Shown in pieces: positions 1-8,127 of a DNA stretch of 64,000 nucleotides. How positions within the stretch are numbered: position 1 is the stretch's first letter; each line of letters opens with the position of its first letter. This DNA is from RBG-16-34-14 sp963727535 (lineage in GTDB: Bacteria > Bacteroidota > Ignavibacteria > Ignavibacteriales > Ignavibacteriaceae): the NCBI GenBank assembly GCA_963727535.1, contig CAVSGR010000001.1:682001-746000 (forward strand), read 5' to 3'. The position numbers were made by a program, and so were the translations under genes. The notes below the pieces were generated by a model. That model was not told where the DNA came from, ran no database searches, and saw only the letters and a program-made list of their open reading frames with translations.

Positions 1-802
1 CATAATTAAAACCAAACACATACGAGTTCCCTTTGTAGTCAATAATACCCGGATGATTTCCCGTGATCTTTGACAGCATCCATTATCATTCCTTTATATT
101 CCCAAGGACCCGTCGGAGAATTGCTCATTGCATACCCAATACCTTCTGGGCAACAAGTGGAAGCATATGCCAAATAATAATGCTCATTGCGTTTCCAAAC
201 CCATGGGCCTTCCTGGTAATTGGTCCGGCTTGGAAGATTCAGTTATTATTTCACCGGAATAAGAAACCATATCTTCATTTAATTTAATATAGTAGAGATC
301 GGGATTTCCCCAGTACATATAAGCCTGTCCATCATCGTCAATAAATACAGTCGGATCAATGTCATGTATAGCTATTTTTAACCAACGGTTTCCCAATAGG
401 ATCTTTGAACGGTCCATAAGGACTGTCGGAAACCAACACACCTATTCCCACGCCATTGGGCATAGGGCAGTATAAATAAAATTTACCGTTCCGTTAAATA
501 CATTGGGGAGCCCAGGCACCATTATCGTAGTTTACCCATTTAAAATCTTTCAAGAGAAGCTACAACTCCGTGGTCAGTCCAATTCACCATATCGGTTGAA
601 GTATATAGCAACCAATTTTGCATTTTAAATCCAAATGCATCATCTTCATCATGGCTTGTATAAAGAAATACTGTATCTTATACACCATTGGTGCAGGATC
701 GGCAGTGTAATTGGTTTGAATGATTGGGTTTTGAGCATGGGCTGTGGAAAGCATTATCGCTGTAAAAAAGATAACCTCAAAAATTCTTAATATTCTTTTC
801 AT
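1..802 (-). pseudogene. Broken GH43 family glycosidase, truncated by window edge
   Basis: Reading the minus strand in patched frames gives a GH43 beta-propeller hydrolase with a signal peptide (MKRILRIFEVIFF...AHAQ), then NPIIQTNYTADPAP (general-base Asp), a DTVFLYTSHDEDDAFGF segment, WVNYDNGAWAPQC, DIDPTVFIDDDGQAYMYWG (second acidic residue), and YQEGPWVWKRNEHYY carrying the general-acid Glu. At least four frame changes and one in-frame TAA interrupt it; two of the shifts are in AAA or TTT runs. The product would act on arabinoxylan or related side chains outside the cytoplasm. It resembles the intact GH43 three genes upstream. Disruption is far denser than elsewhere in the window, so this is either a real pseudogene or a low-quality stretch. 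The 3' end lies beyond the window. Confidence 0.8.
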
Positions 803-910
803 TGTTTGTTCTTATTTTATTTGTTTTCAATACACCATTCTATATCTTTAATTTCTATTCTAGACTTTCGCGTTACAGTTTAACCACAACTTTCTTCCCG
901 TCATAGGTTA

Positions 911-1978
911 CTACTTTATCAAATTTTCAACAGGAATAATTCCAATGCCTTTATTTTTTCCTACAACAACTATGTTGAATTTACGTTCATTAAGCATTCC
1001 CGGGAAAGAACCTTTACGATCATTGATAGTCAATTCTTTTTTCGCATCATCCCAGGTAAAGGTTATAGTAGAATAAATTCCTTTCTCATAATCGTAGTTA
1101 TCATTTTCATCTTCGTATAAAGTAAATTTACCATCGGCTCCGGGATAAATCCTTATTTCAAGATCATCCCATTTTTTCTCAGTTGCGTATTGTACTTTTG
1201 GACCAATGGGAATTATTGACCCTGCTTTTGCGAATAACGGCATAATATCAATCGGCGCCTCTTTATTTATTGATTGTCCGCCTTTTAATTTTTCACCTGT
1301 CCAGAAATCAATCCAATCTGTTCCTTTAGGCAGGTAAGCTTCTACACTTTTTATCTTACTGAAATCCCCAACTTTAGTTGTATCATTCCCCTTAACAACT
1401 ATTTTAGAATACATTGGAGTAGTTACGGGACAAACGAGCAGCGACTTACCAAACATATATTCATTGTTGATATCCAACGCATCTTTATCATTCGCAAAAT
1501 CCATAACCAGCGCACGCATCATTGTTGATTGATTTGCAGTTACATCCCACGAGGTAGAATAAATGTATGGCAGCAAATAGTAGCGCAGGTTTATAAACTT
1601 TTCAATTGCATCATAAATCTTATCTCCTTTTTTACCGAACTGATAAATTTCACGTGGCGCATCTGTTCCGTGTGAACGCATCATAGGGCAGAATGCGCCG
1701 AACTGTATCCAGCGGGCATACAACTCACAGTAGTTTGCATCATCAAGTTTTTGTGGAAAGTTCCAGAGGAAAAAACCCCCAATGTCGCTGTTCCAGTAAG
1801 GAATATCGCTGAGTGAAAAATTTAATCCTGCAGAGATTTGTTGTCTAAGTGCATCCCATGACGCAACAACATCACCCGACCAGGTATTGGCGCCGTAACG
1901 CTGCTGCCCGGCAAATGCCGAACGTGTAAGAATAAACACACGTTTATCGGAAGTTACAGAACGTTGGTGGTCATACAA
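911..1978 (-). CDS. GH31 alpha-glycosidase, C-terminal part (frameshifted gene, part 2 of 2)
   Basis: This frame continues the GH31 enzyme that starts at 3291. It opens at the equivalent of YDHQRSVTSDKRVFILTRS and contains the NTWSGDV motif whose Asp (about residue 36 here) is the GH31 general acid/base. The C-terminal beta-sandwich domains follow. The join needs one extra base, for example TTT instead of TT at about 1977. A second single-base loss near 921 (AAAATTTGATAAAG) hides the true end: restoring one T gives VENFDKVVTYDGKKVVVKL and a stop at 873-875. The intact gene would therefore span 873-3291. The apparent start is only TTG in mid-domain, so it is not a separate gene. Confidence 0.85.
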   Translation of the reverse strand: MYDHQRSVTSDKRVFILTRSAFAGQQRYGANTWSGDVVASWDALRQQISAGLNFSLSDIPYWNSDIGGFFLWNFPQKLDDANYCELYARWIQFGAFCPMMRSHGTDAPREIYQFGKKGDKIYDAIEKFINLRYYLLPYIYSTSWDVTANQSTMMRALVMDFANDKDALDINNEYMFGKSLLVCPVTTPMYSKIVVKGNDTTKVGDFSKIKSVEAYLPKGTDWIDFWTGEKLKGGQSINKEAPIDIMPLFAKAGSIIPIGPKVQYATEKKWDDLEIRIYPGADGKFTLYEDENDNYDYEKGIYSTITFTWDDAKKELTINDRKGSFPGMLNERKFNIVVVGKNKGIGIIPVENLIK

Positions 1979-3291
1979 CCACCAACAGTCATTAAAGGAA
2001 AAGCGTTCCTAATTTTTCTGAATGAACCAAGATATGTTTGATCATCTAAATCGGAAGGTTTGAAATTCAAATGATCCGGTTCCGATGAATCCATCCACCA
2101 TCCGTCCATTCCAAGTTTGAATATTCCGTTGTTTAAATATTTCCAATAAATATCGCGGGCTTCCGGGTTGTAAGGATCATAAACTCTGACACCTGAAGGG
2201 TAATCCATTCTCGGAGGCCATTTCCCGGAACCTGATAAAGGCCACGTTTCAAAATTCATAAGTGCGCCGATCTTATCCAGGTCTTTATATTGCTTGGTTT
2301 TTGGACCGAACGAATTCCAGATTGATATCAACATATGTGCATTTAATTTATGTACGTCATTAACCATTTTTTGCGGATCGTAAAAGTCTACATTCAGAAA
2401 GTCCATTGCATTCCACAAATAGTTATTGCCCCAGTACTGCCAGTCCTGAATTATGCCATCAAGCGGAACTCCAAGCTCCCGGTATTTTTTGACTACATCG
2501 ATCAATTCGTCCTGCCCTCTATAACGTTCTTTGCTTTGGAAGTAACCAAAAGTCCATAACGGAAACATCGGAACCTGTCCTGTTAATTCTCTCATCTTGG
2601 CAATTACTCCATCAGCATTGCCGCCGTACATAAAATAATAATCCACACACTCGCCAACATCAGATTTAAACGATGTGCTTTCCGTGTTATCTTCAAAAAT
2701 AGTAGGTGAATAATTATCCCAAAACAATCCGTAACCATTTACCGACACGAAGAAAGGAATATAATCATCAGTATTCCCCTGTATCATATTTAATTTCAGG
2801 TTACGCTGAATCATTTTACCCTGCTGTTGTTCTCCCAATCCATAGATGGCTTCATCTTTATCCAGAACAAATGACTGTAACACGCTGTAGGTTTTTACAC
2901 CGGCATCATCGAAATCTGTAAAGGCAACGCCATCAATTTTCTCATTCAATAAAGTTTTACCGGTTGGTGTTGAAAAAGAAATTTTTCCATTTTTTAGATT
3001 CAGATCTACTTGAATATTTTTACTTTTCAGGAAAAGATTATCGTCTTTTTGATTTATAGTAAAATCTGTTTTTTGCGGAGTCTCAATTACAGAGAGACTT
3101 TTTTTCTCAAAAGTTTTTCCTTCCGGGGATTTCAAAACTCTGACTGTCGATGGATTATAGAATTGAATTTCAACTTCTATAGAATTGATTATTGATTTGA
3201 TTCCCCAATCTGTTTTCTGGTAAGTTTGAGCATTAACCGTATTAACCAATACAAAAACAAAAAGTACTATAATTAAAAGTTTTTTACTCAT
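1954..3291 (-). CDS. GH31 alpha-glycosidase (alpha-xylosidase-like), N-terminal part (part 1 of 2)
   Basis: A retaining GH31 glycosidase with a Sec signal peptide (MSKKLLIIVLFVFVLVNTVNA). An N-terminal beta-sandwich fills roughly residues 22-230, and the catalytic barrel starts near 235. The nucleophile motif DGWWMDSSEPD sits near residue 396, with Asp401 as the expected nucleophile. The family removes alpha-linked xylose or glucose. With GH95, GH43 and GH51 neighbours, alpha-xylosidase activity on xyloglucan-type or decorated xylan fragments is the likely role; substrate is inferred. The reading frame ends prematurely at VGGCMTTNVL, where the neighbouring frame takes over, so the acid/base residue is on the other fragment. 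No T9SS domain is visible, suggesting a periplasmic enzyme. Confidence 0.88.
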   Translation of the reverse strand: MSKKLLIIVLFVFVLVNTVNAQTYQKTDWGIKSIINSIEVEIQFYNPSTVRVLKSPEGKTFEKKSLSVIETPQKTDFTINQKDDNLFLKSKNIQVDLNLKNGKISFSTPTGKTLLNEKIDGVAFTDFDDAGVKTYSVLQSFVLDKDEAIYGLGEQQQGKMIQRNLKLNMIQGNTDDYIPFFVSVNGYGLFWDNYSPTIFEDNTESTSFKSDVGECVDYYFMYGGNADGVIAKMRELTGQVPMFPLWTFGYFQSKERYRGQDELIDVVKKYRELGVPLDGIIQDWQYWGNNYLWNAMDFLNVDFYDPQKMVNDVHKLNAHMLISIWNSFGPKTKQYKDLDKIGALMNFETWPLSGSGKWPPRMDYPSGVRVYDPYNPEARDIYWKYLNNGIFKLGMDGWWMDSSEPDHLNFKPSDLDDQTYLGSFRKIRNAFPLMTVGGCMTTNVL

Positions 3292-3366
3292 ATCAACCTT
3301 TCAAAAAAATAAATAAATCGAGGCAATCCGCCATTCTAAAGAATTAACTTTGTTAATAATGAAAGT

Positions 3367-4713
3367 CTATTCAAAACTTACCCAATCTATTTCAATGTCG
3401 ATGTTATTTTTTAATTGCACAATGAGGTTATGAATTCCAGATTCATATTCTAACAAAGGTGAATTAATAGTAGTCCATTCAAAACCTTTAGGAATTTTTA
3501 CGTCGGCAATTACAGGACTATCAATTTTATCTAAATGTAATTGAAGAGTACCGCCTGTTTTTGATTTAGCTCTTACATTGACCGATTTGAATTTATTACT
3601 TCCGAAATCAACACCATTGTATTGTATCCATGCATTTTTATTATCGAGTATTGTCTTCCAACCTCCGAACTTATTTGATGTATCTATAAATGCTACCGAT
3701 GAACCTTCATAATTTTTAACGCTGTACCTGTCAATCTGAATATTTGATGAAGCATTTGTTATTCCAACACCACGCAATGTTGGTATTACTTTTTTAATTG
3801 TACCGTCTTCATTGAAAGACAAACTATCTATTCTAACAGATCTGTTTTTATCAAAGTTTGGAGAAAGATCATTATGATGATAGAAAAGATACCATTGATT
3901 TTTATAGTCAATAATTGATTGGTGATTAGTCCAACACCCAGGTTTTTCATCCATTATCACTCCGGTAATCTTAAACGGTCCCATCGGATTATCACCAATT
4001 GCGTATTCTAATCTTTCGGTTGAATCAGGTACGTGAGGATAAGTAAGATAATAGATACCATGCCTTTCAAACATAAATGGACCTTCTTTTAATCCTTTAT
4101 TCGGAAGACCTTCAATTATTTGCGGTTCAGAGGCAAGTTCTAGCATGTCTTCTTTCAACTTAGCCACATAAAAATTTCTTGCAGCCCAGTATAAATAAGC
4201 CTGTCCATCCTTATCTATAAATACGTTCGGATCAATGCCGCGAGCATTTTTAATAGGTTTTGGTTGAGGAGTAAAAGGACCATAAGGATTATCTGAAACA
4301 GCTACGCCAATTGAAAAACCTCTGCCCAGCGTTGAATCATTTGCAGGTGCAGGGAAATAAAAATAATATTTTCCGTTATTCTCTATACAATCCGGAGCCC
4401 ACATTGCGTATGCTTTTGAATTAACCCACGGAACCTTTTCCTGGCTAACGATAACACCGTGATCTGTCCAGTCAGTAAGATTTTCAGATGAGAAAACGTG
4501 ATAGTCTTCCATACAAAACCAGCCGGGACGTCCCCGTTCTTCATTAGCAAGAATATCGTGAGAAGGATAAAGATAAACTTTGCCGTCAAAAACCCTTGCT
4601 GAAGGATCCGCTGAAAATTGATCCCTGATAATTGGATTTTGAGCAAACAGATTATCTGAGACAAATATTATTAAAACAACCAAAATGAATTGATAATAAT
4701 TGTTATTTCGCAT
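3367..4713 (-). CDS. GH43 glycosidase with C-terminal CBM6
   Basis: Secreted arabinoxylan-type GH43 (arabinofuranosidase or xylosidase). Residues 1-24 form a signal peptide ending SDNLFAQ. The three GH43 acidic residues are visible: Asp36 in FSADPSAR, Asp161 in GIDPNVFIDKDG and Glu210 in LKEGPFMFE. Residues from about 325 to the end look like a CBM6 beta-sandwich (VNVRAKSKTGGTLQLHLD, then an IDWVSFE ending), a module known to bind xylan chains. Length of 448 fits a GH43-CBM6 enzyme. There is no T9SS domain. It lies 49 bases downstream of the DUF4380 gene and 75 bases upstream of the GH31 gene on the same strand, so a common transcript is plausible. Confidence 0.92.
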   Translation of the reverse strand: MRNNNYYQFILVVLIIFVSDNLFAQNPIIRDQFSADPSARVFDGKVYLYPSHDILANEERGRPGWFCMEDYHVFSSENLTDWTDHGVIVSQEKVPWVNSKAYAMWAPDCIENNGKYYFYFPAPANDSTLGRGFSIGVAVSDNPYGPFTPQPKPIKNARGIDPNVFIDKDGQAYLYWAARNFYVAKLKEDMLELASEPQIIEGLPNKGLKEGPFMFERHGIYYLTYPHVPDSTERLEYAIGDNPMGPFKITGVIMDEKPGCWTNHQSIIDYKNQWYLFYHHNDLSPNFDKNRSVRIDSLSFNEDGTIKKVIPTLRGVGITNASSNIQIDRYSVKNYEGSSVAFIDTSNKFGGWKTILDNKNAWIQYNGVDFGSNKFKSVNVRAKSKTGGTLQLHLDKIDSPVIADVKIPKGFEWTTINSPLLEYESGIHNLIVQLKNNIDIEIDWVSFE

Positions 4714-4762
4714 AGCATGTTCCCGTTAATTGATTAGCCAAATTTATTATATTTTAATAATT

Positions 4763-6400
4763 CTATTTCATTAAAATGAATTTCTTTGTATCTGTAAAAG
4801 CTCCTGCCTGCATTCTATAAAAATAAATTCCACTTGAAAAGTTACTACCGTTGAATTCGACTTCATAATTTCCTGCAGGTTTTTCTTCGTTAACCAAGGT
4901 TGTTATTTTATTACCGAGGATATCGTAAACATTTATTTTTACGAACTTCATTCCGCCAGAGGCGGACGGGAAAGAAGTTCCTACATCTGGAATTGTATAT
5001 TTTATTTTTGTTGTCGGGTTAAATGGATTGGGATAATTTTGTTCTAATTTAAATCTTGACGGAATGTAGTTAGTCAAAGAATTAATACCTGTTATTAAAT
5101 CATCCGTTGGCATGGATATGAGGGTACCTATAAGTTTATTTTCATTGTCAATAACTACAACATGCACTGAATCGGCCAAAAGTGGAATCTTTGTCGAATC
5201 ATTAAGCGTAAATGTTTCAAGGGGTGTTACATCATAACTTAAGCTGGTATCGATTAATGCTCCCGTGCTGTCTGTAAATTCTAATCTCGCTTTGCCAATA
5301 TGAAATACACCGAATTCACCTGTAAATCGTTTAGTATCTTTATTATAATCAAAGCACCTGACTGCACCAGCTTCGGTTACAGATAGAATTGGACCATTTA
5401 CTTTAGCCGCCCACCAATTTTCCGTAAAAGTATAACTTCCGCCATTTGCAGGCAGATCAACAACAGGACTGACAACCTCTACTTCAAAATAATGAGGATT
5501 GCCATTTATCCACACTTCATTTCTTGCACCGTCGTCGGGATATTCAGCGTCTTCAAAAATATCGAATGTCTTGGCATAAGTATAACCTGTTAATTCGTCC
5601 ACATAACATATCCAACCAATATGCGAATCGGCAAAAAGCTTTTGATCATCCGGGCGGTATTTTACTCCGTAAATGCCGGGAGCTACTTCTCCAACCCATG
5701 CTTCAGATGGAGTCGTGTCACCTCGAAGATCTGTATAAACACCACTTTCTCCATATCGGCTTTCGGGATTAATCGGAAAGTAAACCCAAAAATTATCGAA
5801 ATCGGTCTCTCCTGTATGTGTGGTAATTGATTGTGTTATATCCCAGACACCCCATTGTTGTGTCTCATTACTATCATTAATAATTGTCTGTTCAACCTTT
5901 ATGCGGCTGGTACTTTTGTAGAGTGTTGTTCGGCGCTGAATTCGTAAATCAGGAGCCCGCCATTGTTCAACAGGACTCGTAACCGTTAAGCTAACAGAAT
6001 CGGAAAATGTATCTGCTACCGCTTCATATAAACCGTAATCCAAAGTCGGTGGAGGAGGCCAGTTCCATATAGCCTGCGGTGCCGGCCAATTTTTAAAGCC
6101 TCCAAAGTTTGGCCAAAAACCAGAAGATGATGGTGTGTATATATTACTAAATTCTTCTGGATTTACATATATAGAAGGATGATCACCGAGATCATATTGC
6201 ATAATTCTTGCCCCAATAACCGGAACTGTTGCTACAGTAACCAAATCATTGCTCATTACCCATGCATCCCATCCCCAGCTATTGTAATCTTTAATTAATT
6301 CTATGTTTGGATTTTGTTGTGCACTACCGGTATTCAACGTATATAATACTGTAGATATTAGATATAAAATTATTTTTTTAAGGTGATTTGTTGTCAACAA
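4763..6400 (-). CDS. DUF4380-like secreted protein with T9SS sorting domain
   Basis: The product has a signal peptide (ISTVLYTLNTGSAQ), then a region of about 300 residues resembling DUF4380 (TVPVIGARIMQYDLGDHPS near the start), a beta-sandwich fold related to galactose mutarotase; function is unknown. A T9SS sorting domain covers about residues 455-545 (LEQNYPNPFNPTTKI), so the protein should be carried across the outer membrane. The start is TTG: two tandem TTG codons follow an AGAGGGAGAA ribosome site, and the second (6397) is better spaced. No ATG precedes the signal peptide. The sorting domain carries an unusual insertion of about 12 residues encoded by a palindromic DNA element. DUF4380 assignment is by eye and moderately sure. 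Confidence 0.75.
   Translation of the reverse strand: MLTTNHLKKIILYLISTVLYTLNTGSAQQNPNIELIKDYNSWGWDAWVMSNDLVTVATVPVIGARIMQYDLGDHPSIYVNPEEFSNIYTPSSSGFWPNFGGFKNWPAPQAIWNWPPPPTLDYGLYEAVADTFSDSVSLTVTSPVEQWRAPDLRIQRRTTLYKSTSRIKVEQTIINDSNETQQWGVWDITQSITTHTGETDFDNFWVYFPINPESRYGESGVYTDLRGDTTPSEAWVGEVAPGIYGVKYRPDDQKLFADSHIGWICYVDELTGYTYAKTFDIFEDAEYPDDGARNEVWINGNPHYFEVEVVSPVVDLPANGGSYTFTENWWAAKVNGPILSVTEAGAVRCFDYNKDTKRFTGEFGVFHIGKARLEFTDSTGALIDTSLSYDVTPLETFTLNDSTKIPLLADSVHVVVIDNENKLIGTLISMPTDDLITGINSLTNYIPSRFKLEQNYPNPFNPTTKIKYTIPDVGTSFPSASGGMKFVKINVYDILGNKITTLVNEEKPAGNYEVEFNGSNFSSGIYFYRMQAGAFTDTKKFILMK
4943..4980. repeat. Palindromic element inserted in frame in a T9SS domain
   Basis: A 38-base element has outer arms GAACTTC and GAAGTTC around the perfect hairpin TCCGCC-AGA-GGCGGA. 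It is GC-rich in an AT-rich gene. It encodes roughly GTSFPSASGGMKFV, which interrupts the usual run from the IPDVG strand to the KINVYDILG strand of the sorting domain. The eight other sorting domains in this window lack residues at this place. Confidence 0.6.
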
Positions 6401-6475
6401 TTCTCCCTCTGTTTAATCCGTTTGTATATTCTTCTAGTATGGTTCAAAAATAATAATAAACTTCTCTTTCAATTT

Positions 6476-6514
6476 TAGATCTTTTAGCTTTGCCATATAA
6501 ATATTTCTGGCAGC
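6476..6514 (-). other. Possible GH43 gene fossil
   Basis: On the minus strand this stretch, in the 153-base gap between the DUF362 and DUF4380 genes, reads AARNIYMAKLKD. The intact GH43 upstream of GH31 has AARNFYVAKLKE at the matching place, and the DNA is also similar. No other GH43 motif surrounds it. It may be a remnant of a deleted GH43 copy, or chance similarity over a short span. Confidence 0.3.
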
Positions 6515-6553
6515 TATTTCCGATTAATTTAACTTGAGATAGTTACACATTAA

Positions 6554-8005
6554 TTATTTCTGATACAGCATTTTTATCGAGCGTGAATAATCTTTTGCAT
6601 CCATACGGCATATATAAACGCCACTGGCAAGTCCTTCCGCACTCCATTGTAAACGGTGTTCTCCTACAGGCACTTCACCTTCAATCAAAGTCTCAATCTC
6701 TCTGCCCACTATGTCATAAACTTTTATCGTCACAAATTCATTCTTCGGAATATAAAACACAATCATAGTTGACGGGTTAAAGGGATTCGGATAGTTTGCA
6801 CATAGTTGGAAATCAACAGGTTTACGTAAATCTCTGTCAAGAGTAACATCTGTTACTAAATCCTTCCCATCACCTACAACGGTAATTTCATTCAACTGGT
6901 TTGTACCAATACCCAGGTTGTGAAGAAGATCGAGGTAGTTATCGCATTCACTGTCTCCATAACTGTTGACCGCCGGCAGTTTAAGTTTTTGTGCTTCACA
7001 ATCTAATCCCATCAGATATGCTCCGATGCTATCAGTAGCAACAGGATTTTTACCAGTAATAAGAACATGACTTTCAGACGGCTCAAAATTCGGGTTCCAC
7101 ACTCCTTCACCTCCGGTAGCATTTTTTATCCCATCGATAACAGAAAAATGGACCGGACGTGCTGCAAACAGATCGCAAATTGATCGCGGCAAGAATGTAG
7201 CAGACGATCCGTTCGTTGGACTGTGAATTGCCTGACGACGGTATTGTATTGCTTGTGTTGTATAAGAAGATTGCGGGACAGAACCAATCTGATTTTTTAT
7301 CGAACAAGTAATGCCTGCTTCTGCATGATGCTTTAATTTTGCAATAGATACATACACATCTGTATCAATTACAATTTGATTCATGTTTAATTTAGGAAAG
7401 TTAAAATAGTTGCTGCCTGTTGAAACATCTATGAAGGTTCCTTCAGTAATATTAGCTAACTGGCACCCCAGATCATTCTTAATATCCACATATCCCTGGA
7501 AGACATCGTTGTCGAAAGAATCATAGCTTCCCAAACTCTCAACCATAATAATTTCACCAGGTGTGACTCCTGTATCGATAATTGATTCAACTACAGCGCG
7601 GACGACCGCCGGATGACCCCACATTGCTTCAGTAATCGGAATCCCATTTAATTTTGCATCTGTTGCGCTTCCCGATCCGCCAGTCATGTTAATTTTTATA
7701 ACAACTTTTTTTCCTGAACCGAAAATGTCGGAAATACCACCAATCTGGTCAAAAAGAGACTGCAATTTTTGTTTTACACCATCTTGGACATCATCGTAAA
7801 TGTAACTGTCTGCAGGTGTACCTATTGTATTGGAAAGCCCAACCGTAGCTAAAGAAGATAACGATTTATTACGATCGTAAGCAAAAACCCCTGAGGGTTT
7901 CAGATAAGGTACGACTATTAAACCTGTTATAGCCATGCTTGTCTTCTTTATGAAATCTCTTCGCGAAGAATTCGTTGTATAAATATTTTCAGTTTTCTTT
8001 TTCAT
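6554..8005 (-). CDS. DUF362 family protein with Tat signal and T9SS sorting domain
   Basis: A DUF362 protein (function unknown; some members carry iron-sulfur clusters). The N-terminus holds a twin-arginine motif, SRRDFIKKTSMAITG (Arg15-Arg16), followed by a hydrophobic stretch, so it should cross the inner membrane folded through Tat. The DUF362 core covers about residues 60-390 (VVIKINMTGGSG, LKHHAEAGITCSIKNQIG, ATDSIGAYLMGLD). The C-terminal 85 residues form a T9SS domain (LCANYPNPFNPSTMI). The start is supported by a GGGAGAAATGAA ribosome site region. It sits between GH95 and DUF4380 genes. No ferredoxin-type CxxCxxC motif is present, so a cluster is not supported here. Confidence 0.82.
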   Translation of the reverse strand: MKKKTENIYTTNSSRRDFIKKTSMAITGLIVVPYLKPSGVFAYDRNKSLSSLATVGLSNTIGTPADSYIYDDVQDGVKQKLQSLFDQIGGISDIFGSGKKVVIKINMTGGSGSATDAKLNGIPITEAMWGHPAVVRAVVESIIDTGVTPGEIIMVESLGSYDSFDNDVFQGYVDIKNDLGCQLANITEGTFIDVSTGSNYFNFPKLNMNQIVIDTDVYVSIAKLKHHAEAGITCSIKNQIGSVPQSSYTTQAIQYRRQAIHSPTNGSSATFLPRSICDLFAARPVHFSVIDGIKNATGGEGVWNPNFEPSESHVLITGKNPVATDSIGAYLMGLDCEAQKLKLPAVNSYGDSECDNYLDLLHNLGIGTNQLNEITVVGDGKDLVTDVTLDRDLRKPVDFQLCANYPNPFNPSTMIVFYIPKNEFVTIKVYDIVGREIETLIEGEVPVGEHRLQWSAEGLASGVYICRMDAKDYSRSIKMLYQK

Positions 8006-8127
8006 TTCATTTCTCCCTTCGTATGAAGTTAACTATTTCAGTGCAATCAAAATCTACTCCGGTACACCTGACCCAAGCATATCTCCCGCACATTATTTAT
8101 TGAAAAATTATATTAAAACTCCTTCTC

